From Staphylococcus rostri (lineage in GTDB: Bacteria > Bacillota > Bacilli > Staphylococcales > Staphylococcaceae), in assembly GCF_002902145.1 (NCBI RefSeq), contig NZ_PPRF01000054.1:1-32973 (forward strand): a DNA stretch of 32,973 bases. The letters are read 5' to 3'. Position 1 is the stretch's first letter. Every line of letters begins with the position of its first letter. The notes under the pieces were generated by a model. That model ran no database searches. It saw only the letters and a list, made by a program, of their open reading frames with translations, and was not told the DNA's origin. Both the position numbers and the translations under genes were made by a program. Below, piece after piece: positions 8,929-24,134 of the stretch.

Positions 8929-9531
8929 ATGTATGAAGCGTATCACTCAGGATGGATAGAATGTATTACTGGCAGTATGTTTAGTGGTAAATCAGAAGAA
9001 CTGATTCGCCGTTTGCGCCGAGGCGTATATGCAAAACAGAAAGTGGTCGTCTTTAAACCAGTCATCGACGATCGTTATCATAAAGAAAAGATAGTATCGC
9101 ACAATGGTAATGCAATAGAGGCAATTAATATTGCACGTGCCGAAGAGATAGCACAGTATGACTTAAAAGGTGTGGATATCGTCGGCATTGACGAAATTCA
9201 ATTTTTTGACCGTGAAATTGTAGATATCGCAACGTCACTTGCAGAACAAGGTTATCGTGTGATTACAGCAGGGCTGGATATGGATTTCAAAGGCGAACCT
9301 TTTGATCCCGTTCCAGAAATGTTAGCGGTGAGCGAACATATTACGAAGTTGCAAGCCGTATGTGCAGTATGTGGTGCTTCATCAAGCCGCACGCAACGCT
9401 TGATTAACGGGAAACCGGCAAAGGTAGATGACCCGATTATTTTAGTGGGTGCGAATGAAAGCTATGAACCGAGATGTCGAGCACACCATATCGTCATGCC
9501 AAGTGACAAGCAAGAGGAGGAAAATCAATAA
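8929..9531 (+). CDS. tdk: Thymidine kinase (type II)
   Basis: A 200-aa cytoplasmic kinase of pyrimidine salvage: thymidine + ATP gives dTMP. Type II features are clear: P-loop GSMFSGKS (15-22), catalytic IDEIQFF with Asp88/Glu89, the lasso region, and the zinc site Cys145, Cys148, Cys183, His186 (CxxC...CxxH). The start follows the site AAAGGTGG. The stop codon overlaps the prfA start by one base (TAATG), so tdk and prfA are translationally coupled. Confidence 0.96.
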   Translation: MYEAYHSGWIECITGSMFSGKSEELIRRLRRGVYAKQKVVVFKPVIDDRYHKEKIVSHNGNAIEAINIARAEEIAQYDLKGVDIVGIDEIQFFDREIVDIATSLAEQGYRVITAGLDMDFKGEPFDPVPEMLAVSEHITKLQAVCAVCGASSSRTQRLINGKPAKVDDPIILVGANESYEPRCRAHHIVMPSDKQEEENQ

Positions 9532-10607
9532 TGTTTGATCAATTAGATATTGTAGAAGAAAGGTACGAACAGTTAAACGAATTGTTAAGCGACCCCGAAG
9601 TCGTTAGTGATTCCAATAAGTTACGTCAGTACTCTAAAGAACAATCAGATCTTCAAAAAACGGTAGATGTATATCGTCAATATAAGCAAGTGAAAGAAGA
9701 CAGTGAAGAAATTGAATTAATGATGGCTGAAACTGACGATCAAGATGAAATTGACATGTTAAAACAAGATGCGAATGAGTTAAAAGGACGTATTCCGGAA
9801 TTAGAAGAACAACTTAAAATTTTACTCATTCCAAAAGACCCTAACGATGAAAAAGACGTTATCGTTGAAATTCGTGCAGCAGCGGGTGGCGATGAAGCAG
9901 CGATTTTTGCGGGCGATTTATTCCGTATGTATTCAAAATTTGCGGAGTCTCATAGTTTAAAAACTGAGATTGTAGAAGCGACAGAAAGTGATCACGGTGG
10001 CTATAAAGAAATCAGTTTTTCAGTGTCTGGGCAAGATGCATACAGTAAATTGAAATTTGAAAATGGTGCGCACCGTGTGCAACGTGTACCAGAAACAGAA
10101 TCTGGTGGTCGTATTCATACGTCAACAGCGACGGTTGCGGTATTACCAGAAGTAGAAGATGTTGAAATTGAGATCCGTAAAGAAGACTTACAAATTGATA
10201 CGTATCGTTCAAGTGGTGCGGGTGGTCAGCACGTCAATACAACAGACTCTGCTGTACGTATTACCCACTTACCAACGGGTGTGATTGCGACATCATCTGA
10301 GAAATCTCAAATTCAAAACCGCGAAAAAGCGATGAAAGTCTTAAAAGCGCGTTTATACGATATGAAGTTACAAGAAGAACAACAAAAATATGCAGCTCAA
10401 CGTAAATCAGCAGTTGGTACTGGAGACCGTTCTGAACGTATTCGTACGTATAACTACCCACAAAGTCGTGTGACGGACCACCGTATTGGTTTAACTTTAC
10501 AAAAATTAGACCAAATCATGGAAGGTAAGTTGGATGAGGTCATCGATGCGTTAACGATGCATGAACAAACTGAGAAGTTGAAAGAGCTTAACAGTGGCGA
10601 GTTATAA
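9531..10607 (+). CDS. prfA: Peptide chain release factor 1
   Basis: A 358-aa RF1 that reads UAA and UAG and triggers peptide release on the ribosome. It has the PxT stop-codon recognition tripeptide (Pro187-Glu188-Thr189 in RVPETESGG) that marks RF1 rather than RF2, and the catalytic GGQ at 231-233 (SGAGGQHVN), the glutamine methylated by PrmC. It starts on the last base of the tdk stop with the site AAGAGGAGG upstream. The end overlaps prmC by 14 nt, joining the factor and its modifying enzyme in one unit. Confidence 0.97.
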   Translation: MFDQLDIVEERYEQLNELLSDPEVVSDSNKLRQYSKEQSDLQKTVDVYRQYKQVKEDSEEIELMMAETDDQDEIDMLKQDANELKGRIPELEEQLKILLIPKDPNDEKDVIVEIRAAAGGDEAAIFAGDLFRMYSKFAESHSLKTEIVEATESDHGGYKEISFSVSGQDAYSKLKFENGAHRVQRVPETESGGRIHTSTATVAVLPEVEDVEIEIRKEDLQIDTYRSSGAGGQHVNTTDSAVRITHLPTGVIATSSEKSQIQNREKAMKVLKARLYDMKLQEEQQKYAAQRKSAVGTGDRSERIRTYNYPQSRVTDHRIGLTLQKLDQIMEGKLDEVIDALTMHEQTEKLKELNSGEL

Positions 10608-11448
10608 GCAATGGTTAGCGCAAGCGAAAGCACGTGCAACGGAGTTAGGACTGGAAGCAGCAGCTGTTGAATGGCTGCTGCTTGATTTATTATGTTGGAC
10701 ACGTGTGACATTGTTGTGTGATGGCGACCAAGCGATGACGGATGCACATGCACAACGTTTGGAAGCAGGACTTACACGCTTTTTAGCAGGGGAACCTGTG
10801 CAATATATTACGCAACAAGCGACGTTTTACGGACGTGATTACTATGTTGATGCGCGTGTATTGATTCCGCGACCAGAGACGGAAGAAGTCGTCGCACATT
10901 TTTTAGAACTGTGTCCACAATCAGGTGTCGTTGCAGATATAGGTACAGGCTCGGGCATTATCGCATTAACAGTGAAACAAGAACGACCTGACTTAGACGT
11001 ATGGGCGTCAGATATTTCACCGGATGCGTTGGCAGTTGCACGTCATAATGCAGAACAGCACACTGTGTCAGTGAATATGGTACAAGGTGACGTTTTAGCA
11101 CCATTGATCGAACGTGGTGTACGCTTAGACGGTCTTATTAGCAACCCTCCGTATATCGGTAAGGAAGAGATTGCTGTGATGGGTGCAGATGTTGTTGCAC
11201 ACGAACCACATCTTGCTTTGTTTGCTGATGCGGCTGGTTATGCGATTTATGATCAGTTGCTTAAAGAACTCCCTAAAGTGATGAAACCTGGCGCGCCAGT
11301 TGTATTTGAAATTGGCTATCAACAAGGACAGACGTTACTTGAAATGGCAAAACATTACTATCCACATATACAACCACAAGTGCTGGAAGATATGAACGGT
11401 AACCCACGTATTTTTTATATGACGTGGGAAGCAGTACCACAAGATTAA
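10594..11448 (+). CDS. prmC: Release factor glutamine N5-methyltransferase PrmC (HemK)
   Basis: A 284-aa SAM-dependent methyltransferase that methylates the GGQ glutamine of RF1 and RF2. It has an N-terminal helical RF-binding domain (1-75), IPRPETEE near 90-98, SAM motif DIGTGSG (115-121) and the catalytic NPPY (184-187). The start is GTG at 10594, inside the end of prfA. The alternatives downstream would cut into the conserved N-terminal helix. A weak ribosome binding site (GAAAGAG) lies in the prfA coding sequence, as expected for coupled translation. Confidence 0.93.
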   Translation: MASYKQWLAQAKARATELGLEAAAVEWLLLDLLCWTRVTLLCDGDQAMTDAHAQRLEAGLTRFLAGEPVQYITQQATFYGRDYYVDARVLIPRPETEEVVAHFLELCPQSGVVADIGTGSGIIALTVKQERPDLDVWASDISPDALAVARHNAEQHTVSVNMVQGDVLAPLIERGVRLDGLISNPPYIGKEEIAVMGADVVAHEPHLALFADAAGYAIYDQLLKELPKVMKPGAPVVFEIGYQQGQTLLEMAKHYYPHIQPQVLEDMNGNPRIFYMTWEAVPQD

Positions 11449-11449
11449 T

Positions 11450-11493
11450 AGGTTATGTTGCAGATGATTCGTCTGTGCATAACCTTTTGTTTT
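11450..11493 (+). terminator. Terminator after prmC
   Basis: AGGTTATG (11450-11457) pairs with CATAACCT (11478-11485), with an inner CAGA/TCTG stem, followed by TTTTGTTTT. It separates tdk-prfA-prmC from the next unit. Confidence 0.85.
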
Positions 11494-11527
11494 GCAGTAA
11501 AATAAAGAGTGAGGAGAGGTGTTACAC

Positions 11528-12577
11528 TTGGTAAAAACAACTGTATGGGATGTACGTGACTATACGTCAAACCTAAAAGATTACCCGAATTTATCAGAGA
11601 TTATAGAGACCTATCGACAAGGTGGGTTAATTGCCTTACCAACTGAAACGGTCTATGGGCTGGGTGCAGATGCGACGAATGAACAAGCAGTGCAAGGGAT
11701 TTATCAAGCGAAAGGCCGTCCATCTGATAATCCGCTTATTGTGCATATTTACGACACAGATCAATTGGATGACTTTGTAACAAACGTTTCAGAAACAACG
11801 GAAAAGTTAATGGAAGCATTTTGGCCAGGACCGATTACGTTTATTCTACTGCTTAAAGAGGGGTATCTTTGTGAAAGTGTGACAGGTGGATTGAACTCAG
11901 TCGCTGTCAGAATGCCGAGTCACCCAGTTGCACGTGCATTATTAAAAGAAGTAGCGTTACCGATTGCTGCGCCAAGTGCAAACTTGAGTGGCAGACCGTC
12001 GCCAACAACATTTGAACATGTGTACCACGATTTGAATGGTCGAATTGACGGTATCATTCAATCGACACAAAGTGAAGCGGGATTGGAAAGCACGGTACTG
12101 GATTGCACGTCATTTCCATTTCGCATTGCCAGACCGGGAACGATTACGCGCAGTATGTTAAATGATATTTTACCGAATGGCATTGATGAAGCGCAGTTCG
12201 ATAACAGTGACAAACCGATTGCGCCTGGTATGAAGTATAAACACTATGCACCGGAGACGCCATTGAAGATTTTTAACGTATTGAATCGTCCAATTGATGA
12301 AGCAGGACAGCAAGATTGGTCACAGACGGCATTTATTTTACCTGAGTCTTTTGTATCGCTCGTGCCAAAAGAGGCGCATATCATCGTGTTAAGTGAGTCG
12401 GAAAATGACATTCAAGCAGCAAGTCATAATTTATATGCGGCCTTACACCAGTTGGATGAATTAACGCATATTACACGTGCATATATTTATGGCTATCCAA
12501 ACAATGATGAAGCTGAAGCGTTACACAATCGTATGGTCAAAGCAGCGAACTATCAATATGTGGAGGGGGAATGGTAA
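11528..12577 (+). CDS. tsaC: L-threonylcarbamoyladenylate synthase (Sua5/YwlC/TsaC)
   Basis: A 349-aa enzyme making threonylcarbamoyl-AMP from threonine, bicarbonate and ATP for the t6A modification at position 37 of ANN-decoding tRNAs. It has an N-terminal YrdC domain (LPTETVYGLGADA, KGRPSDNPLIVH, the SGG and PSANLSGRPSPT loops) and a C-terminal Sua5 domain after the APGMKYKHYAPE linker, so it is the long Sua5 form. Start: GTG 11519 is too close to the Shine-Dalgarno GAGGAGAGG (11511-11519). TTG 11528 is 8 nt downstream and gives the family-like N-terminus VKTTVWDVRDY. The gene ends by overlapping the next start by one base. Confidence 0.92.
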   Translation: MVKTTVWDVRDYTSNLKDYPNLSEIIETYRQGGLIALPTETVYGLGADATNEQAVQGIYQAKGRPSDNPLIVHIYDTDQLDDFVTNVSETTEKLMEAFWPGPITFILLLKEGYLCESVTGGLNSVAVRMPSHPVARALLKEVALPIAAPSANLSGRPSPTTFEHVYHDLNGRIDGIIQSTQSEAGLESTVLDCTSFPFRIARPGTITRSMLNDILPNGIDEAQFDNSDKPIAPGMKYKHYAPETPLKIFNVLNRPIDEAGQQDWSQTAFILPESFVSLVPKEAHIIVLSESENDIQAASHNLYAALHQLDELTHITRAYIYGYPNNDEAEALHNRMVKAANYQYVEGEW

Positions 12578-13008
12578 TGAAGATTGTCTTTGTATGTACA
12601 GGCAATACATGTCGCAGTCCGATGGCAGAAGGAATTGCGAAAACATATTTACCACAACATGACATTGTATCACGTGGCATTATGGCACAAGCGGGTGCAC
12701 CCGTTGCATCACACACGCAGCAGTTGTTAGAGACGCATCAACATCCGGTATCTGCGGGTGCGACACCTTTTACAAATGAAGACGCACAGGCGGATTTAAT
12801 TTTGACGATGACATCTGGGCATGCGCAACATATTCGTATGCTGTATGGGGCAGAGACACCAGTATCCACGTTAAGTGATTATGTGGGCGAATCCTTGGAA
12901 GTGTCAGACCCTTATGGTGGATCGTATGAAGTTTATGAAGCGACGTTTAAACAGTTGACGCGTTTAGTGCAACAATTACAACGAAAACTTGGCACAGAAT
13001 TAGTATGA
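12577..13008 (+). CDS. ptpB: Protein-arginine-phosphate phosphatase (YwlE/PtpB family)
   Basis: A 143-aa low-molecular-weight phosphatase. P-loop CTGNTCRS has nucleophile Cys7 and Arg13; the acid is Asp111 in SDPYGG. Thr11 in the loop, instead of the bulky residue of ordinary tyrosine phosphatases, is the known mark of arginine-phosphate specificity in B. subtilis YwlE. It would remove the marks placed by the McsB kinase on damaged or regulatory proteins. ATG 12577 overlaps the tsaC stop (TAATG) with GGAGG 10 nt upstream. The in-frame ATG at 12571 is too close to that site. Confidence 0.92.
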   Translation: MKIVFVCTGNTCRSPMAEGIAKTYLPQHDIVSRGIMAQAGAPVASHTQQLLETHQHPVSAGATPFTNEDAQADLILTMTSGHAQHIRMLYGAETPVSTLSDYVGESLEVSDPYGGSYEVYEATFKQLTRLVQQLQRKLGTELV

Positions 13009-13112
13009 GCCATAGAAAAAATGCGTTATAATAATAAACATACAGCATGTATAGGGTTCTATTAATTGTCTGTATGTTTTAAGTCATACATATCTTAAAG
13101 GAGGTCATGATG

Positions 13113-13643
13113 ATGGAGGACTTCAAACAGTTATTACAAGAACTCAAGTCGAAATCTTTTTTCGTTGATGGTGAACTTTGCGTCATTGGTTGTTCTACTT
13201 CTGAAGTACAAGGGGATCGAATTGGAACAGCGGGTTCATTAGATGTTGCAAAGGCACTGTATGATGCACTGGCAGAGGTTCAAGCAGAAACGGGCGTATC
13301 ATTTGCATTTCAAGGTTGTGAACACATCAATCGCGCACTTACGATTGAGCGTGAGGCGTTCAATCCGAATACGATGGAGATTGTCTCTGTTGTGCCTGAT
13401 ACACACGCCGGTGGGTCGCTGGCAACGTATGCGTATCGCCATATGAAAGATCCAGTCGTGGTTGAATTTATCCGTGCTGACAAAGGCATTGATATTGGTC
13501 AAACACTCATTGGTATGCATATGAAGCACGTAGCAGTTCCGGTGCGTTGTAGCATTAAACAAATCGGTGACGCCATTGTAACAGTTGCAACAAGCCGTCC
13601 GAAAAAGATTGGTGGCGAACGTGCCAAATATCAACTTGATTAG
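13113..13643 (+). CDS. DUF436 / TIGR01440 family protein (YwlG-like)
   Basis: A 176-aa conserved protein of unknown biochemical role, found beside glyA and ywlE in Bacillus and Staphylococcus. Conserved stretches include [14 protein letters not shown] near the start, [26 protein letters not shown] and the C-terminal [12 protein letters not shown]. Cysteines in GCS, GCEH and near the C-terminus are conserved in the S. aureus version I remember. Three ATGs stand in a row (13107, 13110, 13113) after AAGGAGG (13098-13104). Only 13113 has normal spacing of 8 nt. A TATAAT at 13027-13032 with a weak -35 box may start a transcript for this gene and glyA. The 17-nt gap to glyA suggests an operon. Confidence 0.88.
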   Translation: MEDFKQLLQELKSKSFFVDGELCVIGCSTSEVQGDRIGTAGSLDVAKALYDALAEVQAETGVSFAFQGCEHINRALTIEREAFNPNTMEIVSVVPDTHAGGSLATYAYRHMKDPVVVEFIRADKGIDIGQTLIGMHMKHVAVPVRCSIKQIGDAIVTVATSRPKKIGGERAKYQLD

Positions 13644-13660
13644 AAAAGAGGGATTGGTCT

Positions 13661-15552
<1,892 letters not shown>

Positions 15553-15575
15553 GATCTGCAAGGAGCATATCGCAA

Positions 15576-16715
15576 ATGAAAAAAATTATGACCATTTTTG
15601 GGACAAGACCAGAGGCAATTAAGATGGCACCACTTGTCTTACAGCTGAAAAAAGATCCGCAGTTACAGCCGATTGTCGTTGTAACTGCACAGCACCGAGA
15701 AATGCTCGATACCGTTTTGGAAACATTCGGTATTGAACCGGATTATGATTTGAACATTATGAAGCAAGGACAAACATTATCTGAAGTGACGTCTCGCGTG
15801 CTAGTTGGCTTAGAACGTGTGATTCAAGACGAAGCACCTGACATGATTTTAGTGCATGGTGATACGACAACGACATTTGCTGGTAGTTTGGCTGCTTTCT
15901 ACAATGAAGTGCCTATCGGTCATGTGGAAGCGGGTTTGCGTACGTATAACAAATATGCGCCGTTTCCAGAAGAACTCAATCGACAAATGACGAGTAATAT
16001 GGCTGACTTGCATTTTGCACCAACAGTACAAGCAAGACAAAATCTGTTGAATGAGAATAAGCCTGACCATGCAGTTGTCGTAACAGGTAATACAGCCATT
16101 GATGCTATGCGCACGACAATAGATGCAGACTATGCGTCAGCAATCTTAATGAAACATCAAGATAAACGGATTATTCTGTTAACTGCCCACCGCCGAGAAA
16201 ATATTGGTGCACCCATGGATCATATTTTTAAAGCGGCAAGACGTGTTGTCGATGAAGTGGAAGATGTTGTTGTTGTGTACCCAATGCACAAAAACCCAAA
16301 AGTACGTGACATCGCGTATCGTCATCTAGACAAGCATCCACGTATTGAGCTAATCGAGCCATTAGGGGTTGTTGATTTTCATAATTTTGCGCAACATGCC
16401 TATTTGATTATGACGGATTCTGGTGGTGTTCAAGAAGAAGCACCTTCACTCGGCAAACCAGTACTTGTGTTGCGAGACACAACGGAGAGGCCAGAAGGTG
16501 TGGACGCGGGCACCTTAAAGGTAGTAGGCACGGAAGAAGCGTCTGTTTATCATCATATGATGCAACTGCTCACAGATTCAGCACTGTATGAACAGATGCA
16601 ACGTGCACAAAACCCGTACGGTGATGGCAATGCGTCACAGCGTATTTGTGCGCACATTAAGTATTACTTTAATTTAATAGAAGAAAAGCCCTCACCATTT
16701 AAAGTGGAAAAGTAA
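15576..16715 (+). CDS. mnaA: UDP-N-acetylglucosamine 2-epimerase (non-hydrolysing)
   Basis: A 379-aa cytoplasmic epimerase that makes UDP-ManNAc from UDP-GlcNAc. UDP-ManNAc is the donor for the linkage unit of wall teichoic acid and for capsule sugars. GT-B-type motifs are present: GTRPEAIKMAPL, HGDTTTT, GHVEAGLRT, TGNTAID, TAHRRENIG, DSGGVQEEAP and RDTTERPEG. In S. aureus this locus is mnaA; wecB is the enterobacterial name. It is the last gene before the atp promoter. No clear terminator follows, only the inverted repeat listed separately. Confidence 0.95.
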   Translation: MKKIMTIFGTRPEAIKMAPLVLQLKKDPQLQPIVVVTAQHREMLDTVLETFGIEPDYDLNIMKQGQTLSEVTSRVLVGLERVIQDEAPDMILVHGDTTTTFAGSLAAFYNEVPIGHVEAGLRTYNKYAPFPEELNRQMTSNMADLHFAPTVQARQNLLNENKPDHAVVVTGNTAIDAMRTTIDADYASAILMKHQDKRIILLTAHRRENIGAPMDHIFKAARRVVDEVEDVVVVYPMHKNPKVRDIAYRHLDKHPRIELIEPLGVVDFHNFAQHAYLIMTDSGGVQEEAPSLGKPVLVLRDTTERPEGVDAGTLKVVGTEEASVYHHMMQLLTDSALYEQMQRAQNPYGDGNASQRICAHIKYYFNLIEEKPSPFKVEK

Positions 16716-16734
16716 TTAATGGTAATATGTGGCA

Positions 16735-16781
16735 ATTTTGTGACAAAAATGTGTTTGAATGAAAGCCCTTTTCATTGCACA
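16735..16781 (+). promoter_or_regulatory. Dyads just upstream of the atp promoter
   Basis: TTTTGT-G-ACAAAA (16736-16748) is a 13-bp palindrome. Next to it AATGAAA (16758-16764) pairs with TTTCATT (16770-16776), flanked by TGTG/CACA (16750-16753, 16778-16781). The block ends one base before the -35 box. It could bind a regulator or fold as a weak 3' hairpin of mnaA; no T run follows. Confidence 0.5.
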
Positions 16782-16782
16782 A

Positions 16783-16811
16783 TTGACACACTTTTGCCCC
16801 TATATTATTAT
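16783..16811 (+). promoter_or_regulatory. ATP synthase operon promoter
   Basis: A perfect -35 TTGACA (16783-16788), a 17-nt spacer and TATTAT (16806-16811). The predicted leader before atpI is about 55 nt. Confidence 0.85.
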
Positions 16812-16873
16812 GAAAGTTGTATGTGTGGAACGGCTTTCTCATTTGTGTCTTGAGGCAGAAAAGGGGCTCAAAA

Positions 16874-17224
16874 ATGAAACGTTTCTATAATAAATCACAG
16901 CCATTCTTAAATATTTATATGGTGATAATAGCGGTACTCGCAGTGTTTAACACGTTTTATCATCATACTGTTGTGACAGGATTACTCATCGGGACACTCG
17001 CTTCAATAGTGAATACAGCAATATTTGAGTATTATCTCTGGCGTTCGCAACGTCAAACAACAGGGCCGATATCGACCGGGAATGGTTGGCGATATTTAGT
17101 CGCATTAGTCACTTGTATTGTGTGGGTATTACACCAATCACAAATACATATCATCGGTGTACTCATTGGGCTAATGATTTCATACGTATTGATTGTTTTT
17201 CGTCCCTTAATTAAAAGGGGATAG
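16874..17224 (+). CDS. atpI: AtpI-like protein, ATP synthase subunit I
   Basis: A 116-aa membrane protein with about four hydrophobic segments and charged ends. As first gene of the atp operon it is expected to assist assembly of the Fo c-ring, the role proposed for AtpI. Sequence conservation in the family is low, so the call rests on size, topology and position. An open frame reaches back to TTG 16817, but ATG 16874, 8 nt after AAGGGG, is the sound start. It is separated by 37 nt from atpB. Confidence 0.85.
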   Translation: MKRFYNKSQPFLNIYMVIIAVLAVFNTFYHHTVVTGLLIGTLASIVNTAIFEYYLWRSQRQTTGPISTGNGWRYLVALVTCIVWVLHQSQIHIIGVLIGLMISYVLIVFRPLIKRG

Positions 17225-17252
17225 GGGCTATTTTAAAACTGAAAAGAGGTGA

Positions 17253-17981
<729 letters not shown>

Positions 17982-17997
17982 ATAAATAATAATCTAA

Positions 17998-18237
<240 letters not shown>

Positions 18238-18282
18238 TCACGAGCAAATGTAACCCGAGTCATGACGATATCGAGATAATGC

Positions 18283-18340
18283 CTTGTGTCTAACAAGTGC
18301 TATTGTCTGCGGCGAAGTCTAACAAGCATAGACCTTCGCC
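18283..18340 (+). promoter_or_regulatory. Double hairpin between atpE and atpF
   Basis: The 130-nt gap between atpE and atpF is the longest inside the operon. It holds a small hairpin (CTTGT 18283-18287 with ACAAG 18293-18297) and a strong one (GGCGAAG-TCTA 18311-18321 with TAGA-C-CTTCGCC 18329-18340, one bulged C). GTCTAACAAG occurs twice (18288-18297, 18317-18326), so CTTGT could pair with either copy. No T run follows, so it is not an ordinary terminator. It may protect or process the atpE mRNA end. Confidence 0.7.
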
Positions 18341-18388
18341 ATTCGTTTTATGTAATGAATGAAATGATTGAAAGGAGTGTACAGCATA

Positions 18389-18904
18389 GTGACTGCCAAC
18401 TTATTTACCTTTGCAGCAGGAAGTGGCGTTAACATCGGCGACATTATCGCAACGTTAGCTACATTTACGATTTTGTTAGTGCTACTAAGAATATATGCAT
18501 GGGGACCATTAAAGAAAGTGATGGACGACCGTGAGCGTTCTATCAATCAAGATATTGATGACGCAGAAAATGCAAAATTAAATGCGCAACGTCTTGAAGA
18601 AGAAAATCAAAAAATCTTGAAAGAAACACAAGATGAAGTTCATAAAATTATTGAAGACGCGAAGTTACAAGCACGTCGCCAACAAGAAGAAATCATCCAC
18701 GAAGCTAACAAACGTGCGAATGGCATGATTGAAACGGCGCAAAGTGAAATCAATAGCGAAAAAGAACGTGCATTAGCTGAAATCAATAACCAAGTTTCTG
18801 AGCTTTCAGTATTAATTGCATCAAAAGTTTTACGCAAAGAAATTTCTGAACAAGATCAGAAAGCACTCGTAGAAAAGTACATTAAAGAGGTAGGGGATAA
18901 GTAA
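18389..18904 (+). CDS. atpF: ATP synthase Fo subunit b
   Basis: A 171-aa peripheral stalk subunit: one N-terminal membrane helix (about 17-35, [14 protein letters not shown]) and then a long charged coiled coil ([18 protein letters not shown]...) that reaches the delta subunit. The start is GTG 18389 (VTANLF, like TANLF in S. aureus), 11 nt after AGGAG. The open frame extends to TTG 18368, but that includes the ribosome binding site. Its stop overlaps the atpH start by one base. Confidence 0.94.
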   Translation: MTANLFTFAAGSGVNIGDIIATLATFTILLVLLRIYAWGPLKKVMDDRERSINQDIDDAENAKLNAQRLEEENQKILKETQDEVHKIIEDAKLQARRQQEEIIHEANKRANGMIETAQSEINSEKERALAEINNQVSELSVLIASKVLRKEISEQDQKALVEKYIKEVGDK

Positions 18905-19443
18905 TGGCTAATGTAGCTCAAAAGTATGCCCAAGCACTTTTCGATGTTGCTTTGAAAGCAGAAGTGTTAACGCAAGTCTATGATGAATTGACAGAGATTC
19001 ATACTGCCGTTCAAAACCAACAAGGTCTTTTGGCAACAATGGATTACGAACCAAAAATCACAGCGAATGAACGCCGTGAAATGGTTGCACAAGTATTCCA
19101 AGGTGTACATCCATACTTGTTGAATACGTTAAAAGTCATTGCGACACAACGTAACTTCCGCTTGTTACCAGAGATTTATCGTGCATTTGAAGAAAGTTAT
19201 TATGCTTTTCATGGACTGGCTGATGCCTACGTTGAATCAGCAGCATCACTTTCTGACGAAGAATTAGAACAAGTGAAACACGCGTTACTTGATCGTACGG
19301 GTCTTAAAGATTTAAATCTACACACGTCAGTGAACCCAGAATTAATCGGTGGTGTTCGTGTGAAAATTGGAACGAAAGTCTATGACGGCAGCGTTCAAAA
19401 TGATTTAAATCAACTTGTTAAACAATTTAGCAGAGTTTATTAA
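18904..19443 (+). CDS. atpH: ATP synthase F1 subunit delta
   Basis: A 179-aa OSCP/delta subunit that joins the b stalk to the top of the F1 head. It has an N-terminal six-helix domain beginning ANVAQKYAQALFDVA and the C-terminal conserved run ELIGGVRVKIGTKVYDGSV. The TAATG overlap with atpF gives coupled translation. Confidence 0.96.
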   Translation: MANVAQKYAQALFDVALKAEVLTQVYDELTEIHTAVQNQQGLLATMDYEPKITANERREMVAQVFQGVHPYLLNTLKVIATQRNFRLLPEIYRAFEESYYAFHGLADAYVESAASLSDEELEQVKHALLDRTGLKDLNLHTSVNPELIGGVRVKIGTKVYDGSVQNDLNQLVKQFSRVY

Positions 19444-19469
19444 TTATGTATAAAAGAGGAGTGACATAG

Positions 19470-20981
<1,512 letters not shown>

Positions 20982-21012
20982 TTGATATTTAATTGATGAA
21001 GGTGGTGAGATA

Positions 21013-21879
21013 GTGGCTTCTTTAAAAGAAATAGATTCTCGTATAAAATCAACCAAAAAGATGAAACAAATCACGAGTGCTATGAACATGGTATCTAACT
21101 CAAAATTGCGTAAAGCGGAGCGTAATGCTAAGACATTTAGACCTTATATGGAAAAAATGCAAGACGCAATTACAGCAATTGCAGGTACCAATACGTCATC
21201 AACACACCCAATGCTTGTCAAACGTCCTACAAAGCGCGTAGGTTATATGGTCATCACGAGTGATCGTGGTTTAGCAGGCGCATATAGTGCGAACGTCTTA
21301 AAAAAGATGATTCGTGATATCGAAGCACGCCATCAAAGCCCGGAAGAATACAGCATCATCGTTCTTGGACAAATTGGTGTATCATTCCTTAAAAACCGTG
21401 GTTATCAAGTGGCAAATGCGTTAACAGACATTCCAGATCAACCATCGTTTAAAGCGGTACAGGCAATTGCGAAACGTGCTGTTGATTTATACGTCGGCGA
21501 GCAAATTGATGAATTGCATGTATATTATAGCCATTATATTAGCGTTATTGAAAACAAACCAACAAGCAAACAGTTGTTACCATTATCTTCTGAAAGTTCA
21601 AGTGAGGGTCATGGCAACATGGCATCATACGAATTTGAACCGGATAAGGAATCAATATTAGAAGTGTTACTACCACAATATATTGAAAGCTTAATCTACG
21701 GCACGATTTTAGATGCCAAGGCAAGTGAACATGCATCACGTATGAATGCAATGAAGAATGCCTCTGATAATGCAACTGAAATGATTGATGATTTATCGTT
21801 AGAATTCAACCGTGCGCGTCAAGCAGCCATCACGCAACAAATTACTGAAATTGTTGGTGGTTCAGCAGCATTGGAATAA
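21013..21879 (+). CDS. atpG: ATP synthase F1 subunit gamma
   Basis: A 288-aa central rotor shaft with long N- and C-terminal helices ([20 protein letters not shown] and [20 protein letters not shown]) around a Rossmann-like middle with [14 protein letters not shown]. The start is GTG 21013. The site AAGGTGGTGA (20999-21008) is one mismatch from the full anti-Shine-Dalgarno match. Confidence 0.97.
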   Translation: MASLKEIDSRIKSTKKMKQITSAMNMVSNSKLRKAERNAKTFRPYMEKMQDAITAIAGTNTSSTHPMLVKRPTKRVGYMVITSDRGLAGAYSANVLKKMIRDIEARHQSPEEYSIIVLGQIGVSFLKNRGYQVANALTDIPDQPSFKAVQAIAKRAVDLYVGEQIDELHVYYSHYISVIENKPTSKQLLPLSSESSSEGHGNMASYEFEPDKESILEVLLPQYIESLIYGTILDAKASEHASRMNAMKNASDNATEMIDDLSLEFNRARQAAITQQITEIVGGSAALE

Positions 21880-21884
21880 TTTGA

Positions 21885-23315
<1,431 letters not shown>

Positions 23316-23337
23316 TTCAAATTAGGAGGCTTGGATA

Positions 23338-23742
23338 ATGAATACATTAACCTTAGATATCGTCACTCCTAATGGTTCTGTTTATAAAGAAGACAATGCG
23401 GAAATCGTTGTCTTACAAACAACAGCAGGCGAAATGGGTGTGATGCATGGTCACATTCCGACGGTTGCGCCATTAAAAATCGGTCATATCAAAGTGACAA
23501 AAGACGGTAAATCCGACTATATAGCTGTAACTGAAGGATTTGCGGAAATTCGACGTGAAAAAATCAATATTTTAGTCCAATCAGCTGAATCAGCAGAGGA
23601 CATTGATTTAGAGCGTGCGAAGTCGGCGAAACAGCGTGCAACATTTTATCTTGAAGGCGACAAAGAAGATACGGACAAGAAACGTGCTGAACGTGCTTTA
23701 AAACGTGCAGAGAACCGTATTGAAGTAGCCAAATTCAAATAA
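23338..23742 (+). CDS. atpC: ATP synthase F1 subunit epsilon
   Basis: A 134-aa subunit that binds gamma and the c-ring and can inhibit ATP hydrolysis. It has an N-terminal beta sandwich (LDIVTPNGSVYKED, GEMGVMHGHIPTVAPL) and a C-terminal two-helix part rich in Arg, Lys and Ala. It is the last gene of the operon and ends just before a strong terminator. Confidence 0.97.
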   Translation: MNTLTLDIVTPNGSVYKEDNAEIVVLQTTAGEMGVMHGHIPTVAPLKIGHIKVTKDGKSDYIAVTEGFAEIRREKINILVQSAESAEDIDLERAKSAKQRATFYLEGDKEDTDKKRAERALKRAENRIEVAKFK

Positions 23743-23753
23743 TATTTCCAATA

Positions 23754-23792
23754 AAAGAAGGTTTAGCGTGTGATGCGCTAAACCTTCTTTTA
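23754..23792. terminator. ATP synthase operon terminator
   Basis: A perfect 15-bp stem (AAAGAAGGTTTAGCG 23754-23768 with its complement 23776-23790) with a 7-nt loop and a T-rich end. Symmetric A/T flanks could also stop transcripts from the other strand. Confidence 0.93.
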
Positions 23793-23903
23793 ACATTCTC
23801 TAAAATATTGAAAAGTATTGTGTAATATATAAGCACTAATAGTATGATTTAGCGATAAAATCATGTAAAATTAATGTAGATTTGTGTGTAGAGGAGCAAC
23901 AAC

Positions 23904-24134
23904 ATGGAATATTTAGGTCAGTTTGCGATTGCACATATTATAATGCATGTGCTCTGCATTTGTGTTGCCTATTGGGCATTGAATGCACTTAGGTTAGAGC
24001 AATTTTTTAAAAAAGGGTATCCCGTTCAAGTACAAGTTGCACTCATATTTTTTGCAATTGTCATTGGGACCGGTGTCAGTAATTTTGTTATAGACTTACT
24101 GCAATTTTCAACACAAATTAAATATTTATTTTAG
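23904..24134 (+). CDS. DUF1146 family membrane protein (YwzB-like)
   Basis: A 76-aa protein with two hydrophobic helices (about 7-27 and 46-66). It belongs to the DUF1146 family, whose gene lies between the atp operon and murA in Bacillus and Staphylococcus. Function unknown. The conserved part is the segment LRLEQFFKKGYPVQVQ between the helices. Ribosome binding site AGAGGAG stands before ATG. It follows the atp terminator, so it needs its own promoter, which I could not place with confidence in 23793-23903. Confidence 0.82.
   Translation: MEYLGQFAIAHIIMHVLCICVAYWALNALRLEQFFKKGYPVQVQVALIFFAIVIGTGVSNFVIDLLQFSTQIKYLF

Noticed and set aside
13039-13090. Riboswitch or T-box before the DUF436-glyA genes
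   Set aside because: Only short TGTATG/CATACA pairs are seen; no conserved riboswitch or T-box core is present.
16736-16754. Rex operator upstream of the atp operon
   Set aside because: One TTGTGA half is present, but the required inverted TCACAA half is not at the right distance.
18319-18546. 75-codon minus-strand frame over the atpF start
   Set aside because: Antisense to the atpE-atpF hairpin and atpF; no start signal.
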